A stretch of 64,000 nt of DNA from Methylosinus sp. Sm6 (lineage in GTDB: Bacteria; Pseudomonadota; Alphaproteobacteria; Rhizobiales; Beijerinckiaceae), in the NCBI RefSeq assembly GCF_019802345.1, contig NZ_JAINDZ010000005.1, positions 1 through 64,000 of the forward strand. The letters are read 5' to 3'. Every line of letters starts with the position of its first letter. Positions within the stretch are counted from its first letter, which is position 1. The position numbers and the translations under genes are program-made. The notes beneath the pieces were generated by a model. The model was not told the origin of the DNA, ran no database searches, and saw nothing but the letters and a program-made list of their open reading frames with translations. This document shows, in pieces, positions 38,770 through 47,623 of the stretch.

Positions 38770-39600
38770 ATGGCGAATTTGCAGTCGATGTCCGAGGTTG
38801 CCGCGCCGCCGACGCTGCGCTGCGTGACGGCGCGCGCCCTATTGCTCGGCGACCGAATCGACACGGGAGGGCTCGAACGCGCCGATCTCGTCTCCACGTC
38901 GCCGCTGGCCTTTCCCGCCGGGCAATCCGGCTTCGTCGTGCTCTATCGATTCGGCGTCGCGGTGCTGTTCGGCCTGACGCCGCTCGAGGAGGACGAGATC
39001 GTCGCCAAGGTCGGCGCGCGCGTCGCCGGCGCCGCCGAGCAGAGCGACGACGAGACGCTGGTGCTGGAGATTTCGCCCGAGAGCGACGACCGTTCGCTCG
39101 CCAATGGCCGGCTCGCGGTCAAGGACACGTCCGGCGAGCGCCTGCTGGTCATCGCCGACGCCTTGGCCAAGAGCGTCGCGCTGGCGCGCGACGAGCGGCG
39201 CGTGAACGCGGTGTTCGACACGATCGAGCCCTTCGCCGCCGAGCTCGCGGGCAAGGGCCGTCCGCCCTCCGGGCGCCGCGCCATGCTGGAGCTGATCGGC
39301 CAGACGCTGCTGGTGCAGCATCGCGTCTCCGGCCGCGTCGCCGTCGAGGACAAGCCCGACGTTTTGTGGGACCGGCCCGACCTCGAGCGCCTCTATGCGC
39401 GTCTCGAGGACGAATATGAGCTCGAGGCGCGCGGCCAGACGCTGAAGGCGAAGATCGAGGTGATCGGCGAGACCGCGCGGGCGCTGACCGAGATCATCGA
39501 CGTCGACCGCTCGGTCAGGCTCGAGGCGACGATCATCGTGCTCATTCTCGCGGAGATCGTGCTGACCCTGGTCCAGATGTTCGTGCAGCGGGCGCATTGA
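38770..39600 (+). CDS. RMD1/YagE (DUF155) family membrane protein
   Basis: The 276-residue protein matches the DUF155 family of yeast Rmd1/Rmd8 and bacterial YagE: VVLYRFGVAVLFGLTPLEED near residues 55-74, IADALAKSVALARDE, and LLVQHRVSGRVAVEDKPDVL followed by WDRPDLERLYARLEDEYELE. A C-terminal hydrophobic helix (IIVLILAEIVLTLVQMFV) anchors it in the membrane. The molecular function in bacteria is unknown. The ATG at 38770 is preferred over a TTG 30 nt upstream. It diverges from fdxA and precedes an MFS gene by 25 nt. Confidence 0.9.
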   Translation: MANLQSMSEVAAPPTLRCVTARALLLGDRIDTGGLERADLVSTSPLAFPAGQSGFVVLYRFGVAVLFGLTPLEEDEIVAKVGARVAGAAEQSDDETLVLEISPESDDRSLANGRLAVKDTSGERLLVIADALAKSVALARDERRVNAVFDTIEPFAAELAGKGRPPSGRRAMLELIGQTLLVQHRVSGRVAVEDKPDVLWDRPDLERLYARLEDEYELEARGQTLKAKIEVIGETARALTEIIDVDRSVRLEATIIVLILAEIVLTLVQMFVQRAH

Positions 39601-39625
39601 GAGCCGCGACGCCGGACGCGCGCGC

Positions 39626-40828
39626 ATGACCTTCGGCCAGCTCGCGGCGCTGGCGGCGGCGCTGTTCCTCGTCGGCTCGGCGGAGGTCGTCGCCGGCCCG
39701 CTGATGACGGCGATGGCGCCCGATTTCGGCGTCGCGCCGGCCGCCATCGCCTATCTTCCCGCCGCCTATGGCCTCGCCTACGCCGGCTTCGCCATCCTCG
39801 CCGGGCCCGTGTCCGACCGGCTCGGGCGCAAGCGGCCGCTGCAGGCCGGGCTGCTCGGCTATGCCGTCCTCTGCGCCGCTCTGCCGGCCGCGCCCGATCT
39901 TCCGGCGGCGATCGCGCTCTCCGCCTTGGCCGGCCTCTGCGGCGCGATCATCCAGCCCAATGCGTTGTCGCTCATCGCCGATTCATCCGCGCCGCGCGAC
40001 GTCGATTCCCGCACCGCGCGGGTGTTCGTCGGGCTGATGTCGGCCTTCGTGATCACGCCGTCGATCGCCGGCCGGGTCGCCGATTGTTGCGGCTGGCGCA
40101 CCGCTTATTACCTTCTCGCCCTGCTCGCGGCGCTCGCCTTCCTCGCGGTCTCCGGCGTTTTTCGCGCCGGCCGAGCCCATGCGGCGGGTCCCGTCTCCTT
40201 CTCGGCGACGCACAGAAGCGCGCTGGCGACGCCCGGCGTCCTGCGGCGCCTCGCGGCGAGCTATCTGTGGATCGGATGGATCGCGGGCTTCGGCGTCGTG
40301 GTCGCCGATGTGGCGGCGCGCAAGCTCGCGCTCTCGCCGACGGATGCGGGGCTGCTGGCCGGCTTCTTCGGCCTCGTCACCATCGCCGGCAATCTCGCCG
40401 GTCCGCGCATAAGCGACGCGCTGGGCGACCGGGCCTTGCCGCTCGCCTGCCTCGCCGCCTCCGTCGGCGTCCTCGCCTTCGCCCTTCCGGCGCAATCGGC
40501 GCTCCAGCTCGCCCTGATCGGCCTGCCCTGGGCCTTCGGCTATGGCTGCGGCGGCCCGCTCCATCATGCGCGCCTCAGCGGCATGTCGGCGCAATTCCGC
40601 GGCACGATCAACTCCTATCACGCGAGCCTGCTCAACCTCGGCATCGGCTCGACGTCCTTTCTGTTCGGCGCGCTCGCTCCCGTGGCGCCGCTCGGCCTCT
40701 TCTATGCGCTCGTCGCCGGCGTCTCTCTCATCGGCGCGTCGCTGCTCGCGATCGCCGCTCTCGCCGACAAAAGAGACGCCCAGCAGCTCGCGTCAGCCAG
40801 ATCGAAGGGATCAGAAGAGCGAGCCTGA
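39626..40828 (+). CDS. Major facilitator superfamily transporter
   Basis: The 400-residue protein has about twelve hydrophobic helices and the MFS loop 2-3 signature GPVSDRLGRKRPLQAGLLGY near residues 59-78, with a second-half counterpart LAGPRISDALGDRALPLACL. It starts MTFGQLAALAAALFLVGSAE and resembles drug or sugar efflux carriers of the DHA1 type, but the substrate is unknown. The stop codon lies within the large hairpin repeat at 40818-40877. It follows the DUF155 gene closely and may be co-transcribed. Confidence 0.92.
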   Translation: MTFGQLAALAAALFLVGSAEVVAGPLMTAMAPDFGVAPAAIAYLPAAYGLAYAGFAILAGPVSDRLGRKRPLQAGLLGYAVLCAALPAAPDLPAAIALSALAGLCGAIIQPNALSLIADSSAPRDVDSRTARVFVGLMSAFVITPSIAGRVADCCGWRTAYYLLALLAALAFLAVSGVFRAGRAHAAGPVSFSATHRSALATPGVLRRLAASYLWIGWIAGFGVVVADVAARKLALSPTDAGLLAGFFGLVTIAGNLAGPRISDALGDRALPLACLAASVGVLAFALPAQSALQLALIGLPWAFGYGCGGPLHHARLSGMSAQFRGTINSYHASLLNLGIGSTSFLFGALAPVAPLGLFYALVAGVSLIGASLLAIAALADKRDAQQLASARSKGSEERA

Positions 40829-40877
40829 AGGCTCGCGGTCCAAGCGCGGCCCTGGACCGCGAGCCTTCGGGCTCGCT
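40818..40877. repeat. Perfect long hairpin repeat, bidirectional terminator
   Basis: Arms 40818-40842 and 40853-40877 are reverse complements over 25 nt with one mismatch, each containing GCGAGCC and CGGTCCA. It overlaps the end of the MFS gene and stops 2 nt before the miaA stop codon. A related hairpin follows the OmpA-like gene at 62491-62551. Confidence 0.9.
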
Positions 40878-40879
40878 CA

Positions 40880-41800
40880 TTATGAGCCGGCGAAGCGCGC
40901 CGCCGCTTCGATCGCCGCTTCCGTCTCGCCCGAGTCGATCCAGCGGAACGACGGCAGCTGATGGCGCGCGAAGGTGAATTGCCGCTTGGCGTAATGGCGC
41001 GTGTCGAGCTTGCCCTGCGCGGCCGCCGCCTCGAGCGACATCTCGCCGCCGATGAAGCGCAGCAGATGCGGCGCGCCATGCGCGCGCATGGCCGGCAAGG
41101 CGGGGTCGAGCGCGCGCGCGCCGAGCGCACGGACCTCGTCGAGCGCGCCGAGGCGGAGCATCGCGTCGAAGCGCGCATCGATGCGCGCATAGAGCTCCTC
41201 CCGCCGCGGCGCGAGGAAGAAGGCGAGGCATGAGGCCTCCTCCAGCAGAGGCGCCATGCGCGCGTTCTGGAAGGAGGCGAGCGGCCGTCCCGTCGCCTCG
41301 AGCACTTCCAGCGCGCGCAGGACGCGCTGCGGGTCGGTCGGGCGCAGCCGCGCCGCCGTCTCGGGGTCGCGCCCGGCGAGCAGCGCGTGCAGCTCCTCCG
41401 GCGGGCGCGCCTCCGCTCGCGCGCGCACCGCTTCGCGGATTGCGGCGGGGACCGGCGGAATGTCGGAGAGGCCGAAGAGCGCGGCCTTGAAATACATGCC
41501 GGTGCCGCCGGCGACGACCGGCGTCGCGCCCTCCCGCTCCAGCGCGTCGAGAGCGCCGCGAAAATCCTCGAGCCAGCGCCCGACGGAATAGTTCACGCTC
41601 GCGTCGACATGGCCGAACAGCAGATGGCGGACGCTGTCCTCCTCGTCCGGCGTCGGGCGGGCGGTGAGAATGCGCAGGTCGCGATAGACCTGCATCGAAT
41701 CGGCGTTCACGACCACGCCGCCGATGCGCGCGGCTATGGCGAGCGCGAGAGCGGACTTGCCGCTCGCCGTCGGTCCTGCGATGAGAATGGCGCGCCTCAT
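40880..41800 (-). CDS. miaA: MiaA, tRNA dimethylallyltransferase
   Basis: MiaA adds a dimethylallyl group to A37 of tRNAs reading codons that begin with U. The P-loop GPTASGKS is at residues 9-16, the family signatures [33 protein letters not shown] and [20 protein letters not shown] (near the end) are all present. The 306-residue size is normal. It diverges from serB with 30 nt between the starts, so the promoters must overlap. Confidence 0.97.
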   Translation of the reverse strand: MRRAILIAGPTASGKSALALAIAARIGGVVVNADSMQVYRDLRILTARPTPDEEDSVRHLLFGHVDASVNYSVGRWLEDFRGALDALEREGATPVVAGGTGMYFKAALFGLSDIPPVPAAIREAVRARAEARPPEELHALLAGRDPETAARLRPTDPQRVLRALEVLEATGRPLASFQNARMAPLLEEASCLAFFLAPRREELYARIDARFDAMLRLGALDEVRALGARALDPALPAMRAHGAPHLLRFIGGEMSLEAAAAQGKLDTRHYAKRQFTFARHQLPSFRWIDSGETEAAIEAAARFAGS

Positions 41801-41830
41801 GGGCTCCTTCGCAACGACAAAAAGAGCGAA

Positions 41831-42775
41831 ATGTCAAAAGCGCCCGTCGAGCATGTCGCGACCTTCATCGCCGCAGCGGACGGCCCGCCGCTGTCGGCGG
41901 GCGCCGTCGCCGCGTGGAGCGGGGCCGTCGGGGCCGGCGCGATCGACTGGCTGGAGCCGGGCGTCGCGGCGGATGTGACCTTCGCGCTCGCGCCGGACGC
42001 GCTGCCGCAGGTCCGCGCGGCGCTGCAGGCGGCGGCGGACGCGGGCGGAGTGGACGTCGTCGTGCAGCGGAAGGCCGGGCGGCGCAAGCTGCTGCTCGTC
42101 GCCGACATGGATTCGACGATGATCGAGCAGGAATGCGTCGACGAGCTCGCCGCATTCGCCGGGCTGCGCGAGCGCGTCGCGCCGATCACCGCCCGCGCCA
42201 TGCGCGGCGAGCTCGATTTCGAGGCGGCCCTGCGCGAGCGCGTCGCGCTGCTCGCCGGCCTCGACGTCGCGATCGTCGACACGATCCTGCGCGAGCGCGT
42301 GACTTTTACGCGCGGCGCCTCGGCGCTGGTCGCGACCATGCGCGCGCATGGCGCCTATGCCGCTCTCGTCACCGGCGGCTTCACTTGTTTCGCCGAGCGG
42401 ATCGCCGCGCGCCTCGGCTTCGACGAAGCGCGCGCCAATCGGCTGGAGACGCGCGAGGGCCGGCTGACCGGCGCCGTGACGCCGCCGATCGCCGGGGCAG
42501 GGGCCAAGCTCGCCGCGCTCGAGTCGCTGCGGGCGGCGCGCGCATTGCCGCGCGAGGCGACGCTCGCGGTGGGCGACGGCGCCAATGATCTCGACATGCT
42601 GGCCGCCGCCGGCCTCGGCGTCGCTTTTCACGCAAAGCCCAAGGTCGCCGCCGCGGCGGGCGCGCGCATCGATCGCGCCGATCTCACGGCGCTGCTGTAC
42701 GCGCAGGGCTTTCGCCGCGCGGATATCGTCGAGCTCCAGCAGCCCTCGCCTCTCCGCGCGAAACATGCGAAGTGA
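41831..42775 (+). CDS. serB: SerB, phosphoserine phosphatase
   Basis: SerB dephosphorylates phosphoserine in the last step of serine synthesis. The HAD-superfamily motifs are present: [10 protein letters not shown] with nucleophile D92 and acid D94, [13 protein letters not shown] in motif II, and [20 protein letters not shown] in motif III. An N-terminal regulatory-like region of 85 residues precedes them, as in many SerB proteins. The start ATG at 41831 is chosen because the larger open frame upstream is only miaA in reverse. The GtrA-like gene begins 6 nt downstream. Confidence 0.96.
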   Translation: MSKAPVEHVATFIAAADGPPLSAGAVAAWSGAVGAGAIDWLEPGVAADVTFALAPDALPQVRAALQAAADAGGVDVVVQRKAGRRKLLLVADMDSTMIEQECVDELAAFAGLRERVAPITARAMRGELDFEAALRERVALLAGLDVAIVDTILRERVTFTRGASALVATMRAHGAYAALVTGGFTCFAERIAARLGFDEARANRLETREGRLTGAVTPPIAGAGAKLAALESLRAARALPREATLAVGDGANDLDMLAAAGLGVAFHAKPKVAAAAGARIDRADLTALLYAQGFRRADIVELQQPSPLRAKHAK

Positions 42776-42781
42776 CGACGC

Positions 42782-43174
42782 ATGTCGCTTCCCCGCCAGA
42801 TCACCGTGTTCGCGCTCGTCGGCGTCGTCGCCACGCTGCTGCATTACGCGGTGCTGGTCGCCCTGGTGGAACTCGCTCATCGGCCGCCGGTGACCGCCGC
42901 GCTGTGCGGCTATGTCGTCGGGGGAATCGTCTCCTACGGCCTCAATCGCCGTCACACTTTCGCGAGCGACCGCCCGCATGAGGAAGCGGGCTGGCGTTTC
43001 GCCCTCGTGGCCTTCATCGGCTTCTGCCTCACTTACGTCTTCATGGACGTCTTCGTCGCCCGGCTCGGCGCGCCTTATCTGCCGGCGCAGATGGCGACGA
43101 CGGGAATCGTCTTCTTCTGGTCGTTCGTCGCCAATCGGCTGTGGACGTTCCGCACGGGGGCAGTGGGGGAGTAG
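42782..43174 (+). CDS. GtrA-family membrane protein
   Basis: A 130-residue protein with four hydrophobic helices and the GtrA features FALVGVVATLLHYAVLVALV, GIVSYGLNRRHTFAS and SFVANRLWTF at the end. GtrA-like proteins are thought to help move polyprenyl-linked sugars across the membrane. It follows serB by 6 nt but is unlikely to be linked to serine metabolism. The stop lies in a GAGTAGGGAGTAG repeat. Confidence 0.9.
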   Translation: MSLPRQITVFALVGVVATLLHYAVLVALVELAHRPPVTAALCGYVVGGIVSYGLNRRHTFASDRPHEEAGWRFALVAFIGFCLTYVFMDVFVARLGAPYLPAQMATTGIVFFWSFVANRLWTFRTGAVGE

Positions 43175-43206
43175 GGAGTAGGCAGGAGTGAGTAGGGAGT
43201 AGCGCC
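43164..43206. repeat. GAGTAGG-type short tandem repeats at a gene junction
   Basis: GGAGTAGGGAGTAG at 43169-43182 recurs as TGAGTAGGGAGTAG at 43190-43203. The first GAGTAG supplies the final Glu codon and stop of the GtrA-like gene, as a similar GAGTAG does for the gene ending at 21709. The stretch lies between convergent genes. Confidence 0.5.
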
Positions 43207-43217
43207 CACTCACTCTT

Positions 43218-44039
43218 TCATCCGCCGATATTCTGAATGCGGCCCCATGTGCTCATGGTGCCCCAAATGCCCTGGCGCAGCGCCTCGAGCTGCACGATCT
43301 GGCTGTGGTCGACGAAGAGATTGACCTCATTGCCGTAGTTCTTCACGTACCATTCGAACACGGGCGGATCGGCGGCCTCGAACATCACATTCTCGAGGCC
43401 GAGCTTGTCGATGACGCGCGCCGCCGCGTCGGTGCGCCAGCTCGTCACATTTTCGGTAATGCCTTCGCTCTCGATCATCACGATGTCGGCGCCGGCGTCG
43501 AGCGCGCGCTCGGCCTGCGCGATCAGCCAGCCGACATCCTTGGTTCCTTCGGCGGCGAGCTCTTCGGCGGAGGTGCTTCCGCCCGCGCCGAACTGAATGC
43601 CGACCTCCGGCTTGGCCTTCAGCCCCGCCTTCTTGACCATGCCCACGAGCCGCAGCAGGCTTTCGGTCGGCAGGCTGATGAAGCCGGCGGAAATTTCGAT
43701 CACGTCGAAGCCGAGCGCCTTCGCCTCGTCGATATAGCGGGAGGCCGCATCGGGGCCGAAGCGCAGCACATTCTCGATCCAGCCGCCGGTCGAGACATAA
43801 GCGCCATGGTCGTGGACGGTCTTGTTGAAGCTCTTCACCGCCTCCGGCGGCATCAGCGCGAAGGAGCCGCCGGCATATTTCACGCCGTCGATCCAGGCGC
43901 CCATGGTCTCGAACAGATCGGCGAGATGGCGGCGTCCATAGGCGCTGTAATAGGGGCCGCGGATCTCGGTGACGCCGCGCCGGCGCGGCTTCTGCGTGCG
44001 CATGGCGCGGGGGATGAAGGAAAAGCACGTCTCGCTCAT
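43218..44039 (-). CDS. ComA/phosphosulfolactate synthase family protein
   Basis: The protein belongs to the family of ComA, which joins sulfite to phosphoenolpyruvate in coenzyme M synthesis; plant HSA32 is another member. Family features visible in the 273 residues are RGVTEIRGPYYSAYGRRHLA, GAWIDGVKYAGGSFALMPPE, VIEISAGFISLP, KPEVGIQFGAGGSTS and VMIESEGITEN. As most bacteria lack coenzyme M, its real reaction may be different; the partner genes comB and comC are not here. It overlaps the MmgE/PrpD gene by 4 nt (ATGA), so the two are coupled and may act in one pathway. Confidence 0.88.
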   Translation of the reverse strand: MSETCFSFIPRAMRTQKPRRRGVTEIRGPYYSAYGRRHLADLFETMGAWIDGVKYAGGSFALMPPEAVKSFNKTVHDHGAYVSTGGWIENVLRFGPDAASRYIDEAKALGFDVIEISAGFISLPTESLLRLVGMVKKAGLKAKPEVGIQFGAGGSTSAEELAAEGTKDVGWLIAQAERALDAGADIVMIESEGITENVTSWRTDAAARVIDKLGLENVMFEAADPPVFEWYVKNYGNEVNLFVDHSQIVQLEALRQGIWGTMSTWGRIQNIGG

Positions 44040-45424
44040 GGCGTCGTCCTTTTGCTTTGCGCCGAGCCGACCTTGGCGAGCAGCGCGGTCAGCTCGGCGA
44101 TCTCGCGCCGCTCGAGCGTCGCCACGACATCGGCGATGGCGTCGCGCAAGGCCGCATCCGCATGGGCGTGCGCCACGCGGTCGAATTTTTCGCGCGCGGC
44201 GCGCCAGTCGAAGGGGTCGGTGAAAAAGCCGTGATAGTCATAGCGCGCGGCGGAAAAGATCGCGCCATTCTCGAGCTCCGCCTCGAGCCGCGCCGGCAAG
44301 GATTGCGGGAACCGCGCCGACAGCTCTTCGGAGGGCGCGACCTTCACCTTGCGCAGCAGAGTCTGCACATCCTCGGCGAGAATGCGCTGCGGCGCATATT
44401 GCTCGGGCTGCAGCTCTCCGTCGAGCAGCGCCACGGCCACCATATAGGGGAGGCTGTGGTCGGCCTCCTCCTTGTTGCGCACGACGCGCTTGTCGCCTTC
44501 TTCGCCGCCGCCGATGATCTGAAACGCGACGGCGAAGGTCTCGACGCGGATTTCCTTCACCCGATCGGCCCGAAAGCCGGGCTTTGCGCGAATGTCGAGC
44601 GCCGCGTCGATCGCCGATTGCGAATGAATCTCGGCATTGTGCTTTTTGACGATGGTCAGCAGCACGCGCTCGAGATCCTCCTCGCGCCAATCGATGTCGA
44701 ATGGGCCGGCGATGGTCTCCTCGAAGCCCTTGTTGCCCTCGAAGACTTCCGCCGGGCCGGTGATTCCCTGTTCTGCTAGCAGCGCCGCCTGCGTCGCCGC
44801 CATCGCGACATTGGGATAGGCGAGGCCCTTCCAATGCGAGAGCGCGCCGGTGCGGGTCACGCGCAGCGCATTATTGGCGGTTCCGCTGATGGCGATGGCG
44901 TTGGCGATTTCCTCGCGCGACGAGCCGAGAGCTCTGGCGACGCCGGCCGCCGCCGCATAGGCGCCCTGGACCGTGTGATCGAAGCCGCGCGCGCGCACTG
45001 GCGCGACGTCGCTGAGGCGCGTCTGCACCTGATAGGCGACGGCGAGCGCCGTGAGAAAATCCGCGCCGCTCGCCCGCCTGGTCTCCGCCGCCGCCAGCAC
45101 GGCGCTGAGATTGTCGGACGGGTGGCAGGTCTCGCCGGGGGCGAGATAGCTGTCCATGAAATCGAGATAGCGGGAGAGCGCGCCATTGTAGAAGGCGGCG
45201 CGATCCGTCGCGCTGCGGCCGCCGCCGATCAGCGTCGCGAGCGGCGCGCCGCCCTGCTCGTCGATCATGCGGCGAATAGCCGCCATGGGCGGCGTTCGAA
45301 GCGCGCCGATGGCGACGCCGAGCGTATCGAGGACGCGGATTTTCAGTTGCCGCCGCGCGGCCTCGCTCATGTCGCCGAGCCGCGCCGCGGCGACGAAATC
45401 CGCGAGCGCCTCGACCTTGGTCAT
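44036..45424 (-). CDS. MmgE/PrpD family protein
   Basis: The 462-residue protein matches MmgE/PrpD (2-methylcitrate dehydratase-like) proteins: RQLKIRVLDTLGVAIGALRT near residue 25, PAETCHPSDNLSAVLAAAET-like segment at 97-116 (here GETCHPSDNLSAVLAAAET), ANAIAISGTANNALRVTRTG and WKGLAYPNVAMAATQAALLA. Some members dehydrate methylcitrate or decarboxylate cis-aconitate (in itaconate production), but the family is broad and prpB/prpC are absent. Coupling with the ComA-like gene by a 4-nt overlap suggests a linked, unidentified pathway. Confidence 0.91.
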   Translation of the reverse strand: MTKVEALADFVAAARLGDMSEAARRQLKIRVLDTLGVAIGALRTPPMAAIRRMIDEQGGAPLATLIGGGRSATDRAAFYNGALSRYLDFMDSYLAPGETCHPSDNLSAVLAAAETRRASGADFLTALAVAYQVQTRLSDVAPVRARGFDHTVQGAYAAAAGVARALGSSREEIANAIAISGTANNALRVTRTGALSHWKGLAYPNVAMAATQAALLAEQGITGPAEVFEGNKGFEETIAGPFDIDWREEDLERVLLTIVKKHNAEIHSQSAIDAALDIRAKPGFRADRVKEIRVETFAVAFQIIGGGEEGDKRVVRNKEEADHSLPYMVAVALLDGELQPEQYAPQRILAEDVQTLLRKVKVAPSEELSARFPQSLPARLEAELENGAIFSAARYDYHGFFTDPFDWRAAREKFDRVAHAHADAALRDAIADVVATLERREIAELTALLAKVGSAQSKRTTP

Positions 45425-45547
45425 GGCGTGCGTCCTCCGAAGAGAGCGAATCTGGCGCCGCGCGGCCTCGAATCAAGGCGGCGGCGATCTATCTGAGAAA
45501 TTGACCGCCAGCGTCGCCGCCACGCGATTTCGATCGGATGTCTCAAA

Positions 45548-46702
45548 ATGCGCTCCAATATCGCCCGCGCCGTTTTCGTGCTGCTGCTCGCGGCCAGCCT
45601 CGTGCTGCTGGCGCTCGGCTGGCTCGCCGCCTTTGCGTCGCCGCCGCTGCGGGCGACGCTCTCTGCCCTCCACGTTTCCCTCGGCGTGCTGGCGGCGGCG
45701 GCGCTGCTCGCGGCGATCGTGCTGCGCGTCGTCGCGCCGCCGCCGCCCTATCCCGCGCATTGGCCGCGATGGCGGCGCGCCGTCGGCGCCGCCTCGGAGC
45801 TCACGCTCTATCTGTCCTTCGTCGCCATGGTCGCGACCGGCGCGCTATGGACGGCGTTCAGCGGCGCGCCGCTGCATGTGTTCGGCGCGCCGCTTCCGGT
45901 TTCCGATCTCGCCGATCCGCCGCTCGCGCAGGCGCTCGGGCGCTTCGGCGATCTCGCCGGCGCCGCGGGCTTCGGCGCGACGAGAGCGTCGGAGGCCTTT
46001 CTCGCCCTCCACCGCTTTTTCGCCTTTCTGCTGGCCGTCGCCATCGCCGCGCATCTCGCCGTCTGGGCGCCGAGCCGCTTTCGGCCGCCGCGCGCCGTCG
46101 TTCCGGCGCCGGTCGCGCCCGCCCCTGCCGCGGCGACCGGCCTTGCCGGCCGCTTGCGCCTGCTCGGCTGGCTTCAGTTCTGGGTTCAGCTCGCCATAGC
46201 GCTGGCGAGTGGCGTGCTGCTGCAATTTGCGACTTCGGGCCGCGCCTTCAGCCCGAGCGTGTCGGGCTTCGGCGATGCGATTTCTTGGAGCTTCTACGGC
46301 TTCGTTCTGCTCTGCATCGCAACCGCGCTCGCCTATTACTACACGCGCGCGGCGCGCGTCGTCGCCGAGCGCGCCGATTATCTGGGCGAGGGACGCGCGA
46401 GCGCCTTCTGGTTTCTCTCCATCGGGCTGCTGATCGGCCTTGCCGGCACGGTGGTCTCCTTCATCGGCGTGTCGCTGAGCATTTCGCTGCTGATCGCCAA
46501 GACCGTGTCGCAGCCGCCCGGCATCGCGATCACCGATCCGACCAAGATCATCCGCGCGCTCGACGTCTTCGTTCTGCTGGTGAATTTCGCGCTTCTGCTC
46601 GCGCATTTCGTCGGCGCGGGCGTCGCGGCCTGGCTCGCGGCCGGCGCAACGCAGGCGCGCTACCGCTATGCGACGGCGCGCCCGCCGACGCAGCGGACGT
46701 GA
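45548..46702 (+). CDS. Cytochrome b561-like / DUF3611 fusion membrane protein
   Basis: The 384-residue protein has two membrane halves. Residues 1-180 look like a four-helix cytochrome b561 domain with possible heme-ligand histidines in ALHVSLGVLAAAALLA and LHRFFAFLLAVAIAAHLAVW. Residues 200-375 match DUF3611: LQFWVQLAIALASGVLLQFA, SFIGVSLSISLLIAKTVSQP, TKIIRALDVFVLLVNFALLL and a final AHFVGAG. DUF3611 proteins occur mainly as separate short proteins of unknown role in cyanobacteria and purple bacteria, so the fusion suggests an electron-transfer link for it. It stands divergent from the MmgE gene. Confidence 0.75.
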   Translation: MRSNIARAVFVLLLAASLVLLALGWLAAFASPPLRATLSALHVSLGVLAAAALLAAIVLRVVAPPPPYPAHWPRWRRAVGAASELTLYLSFVAMVATGALWTAFSGAPLHVFGAPLPVSDLADPPLAQALGRFGDLAGAAGFGATRASEAFLALHRFFAFLLAVAIAAHLAVWAPSRFRPPRAVVPAPVAPAPAAATGLAGRLRLLGWLQFWVQLAIALASGVLLQFATSGRAFSPSVSGFGDAISWSFYGFVLLCIATALAYYYTRAARVVAERADYLGEGRASAFWFLSIGLLIGLAGTVVSFIGVSLSISLLIAKTVSQPPGIAITDPTKIIRALDVFVLLVNFALLLAHFVGAGVAAWLAAGATQARYRYATARPPTQRT

Positions 46703-46721
46703 CGCGGGTTTCGTGGACTCG

Positions 46722-47306
46722 CTACTGGCGCAGGATCATGCGGCCGGAGGCGACCTCGAAATGCGACAGGCGGGAGAGGAAGGTCATGCCGAGCAGGCTC
46801 GCGCCGAGCGCTCCACGGTCGGCGACATAGGCGTCGACATTGTCGAGCGCGATGGCGCCGAGCCGCATTTGTCGCAGCCGCACGCGCGCCATGCGCGAGA
46901 CGCCATTGGCGGTCTGCGCCGAATATTTGAAATCGGCCGGCGAAGGAAAGAAGCCGGCGGCCGAGGCGTCGTCATAGGAGAGCACCACCGAGCTCGCGCC
47001 CGTGTCGACCAGCATATGCACGCGCGCGCCATTCACTTCGATTTCGGTTGCAAACTGGCCGAGCCGGTCGGCGGCGATCGTCGCTTCGCTGCGGAGCGGC
47101 GACGGCGCGACATAGGAAGCGGAGGCTTGGGAAGCGGAGGCTTGGGAAGCGGAGGCTCGGGAGGCGGAGGCTTGCCTCGCCGGCTGCGCCACAGGAGCCT
47201 CCGACGCCTTGTGCTGAACGCGCGACAAATAGACCATGGACAGCTGTGCGAGGACGAAGGCTGCGGCGAGGGCGCCGATCGCGGACTTCAACACGGATGC
47301 GAGCAT
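46722..47306 (-). CDS. Retropepsin-like aspartic protease, membrane-anchored
   Basis: The 194-residue protein has one N-terminal membrane helix (SAIGALAAAFVLAQLSMVYL), a Ser/Ala/Gln linker and a single retropepsin-like domain with the active-site LVDTGAS (D101) and a C-terminal SLLGMTFLSRLSHFEV, as in the TIGR02281 clan-AA family. Such periplasmic proteases probably act as dimers. The linker contains ASASQ/ASASR units coded by four 15-bp tandem repeats at 47116-47175. Confidence 0.9.
   Translation of the reverse strand: MLASVLKSAIGALAAAFVLAQLSMVYLSRVQHKASEAPVAQPARQASASRASASQASASQASASYVAPSPLRSEATIAADRLGQFATEIEVNGARVHMLVDTGASSVVLSYDDASAAGFFPSPADFKYSAQTANGVSRMARVRLRQMRLGAIALDNVDAYVADRGALGASLLGMTFLSRLSHFEVASGRMILRQ
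47116..47175 (-). repeat. Four 15-bp tandem repeats in the protease linker
   Basis: GAAGCGGAGGCTTGG at 47116-47130 is repeated at 47131, with single-base changes at 47146 and 47161. On the coding strand it encodes ASASQ-type units. The stretch should be prone to length changes. Confidence 0.9.
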
Positions 47307-47447
47307 GGGCGAAAGCCTCGGGCGGGGCGCAATGAGGCCGGGAGGCTAAGGCGCAGAGCCTGCGCCTCCTTTAAGCGGACGCCTCGAATTTTATGCGCCG
47401 GCGATAATCGCTGGGAGCGGCGCTCTCGGCGCATCCGGAGCGATGGC

Positions 47448-47610
47448 GTGAAGGACAAAAGCCCTGTCGCCCTCGTCCTGAGGAGCCCGCGAAGCGGGCG
47501 TCTCGAAGGACGGCAACGGGGAGAAACCTTTGATTTCGCCTCGCGGCCGTCCTTCGAGACGCCGCCTGCGGCGGCTCCTCAGGACGAGGGATGGGGAATT
47601 TATCCTTCAC
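47448..47610. repeat. Palindromic intergenic element of about 160 bp
   Basis: CCTCGTCCTGAGGAGCCCGC to GAAGGACG (47471-47512) is inverted at 47548-47589 (CGTCCTTCGAGACGCC to CAGGACGAGG), and the outer ends GTGAAGGACAA and TTATCCTTCAC also match. Nested short palindromes (CCCGCGAAGCGGG and GCCGCCTGCGGCGGC) lie inside the arms. Elements with CCTGAGGAGC...TCTCGAAGGA ends are widespread in alphaproteobacterial intergenic DNA. It may terminate transcription upstream of the protease gene and after the pentapeptide gene. Confidence 0.85.
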
Positions 47611-47623
47611 CCGATCGCCCTGA

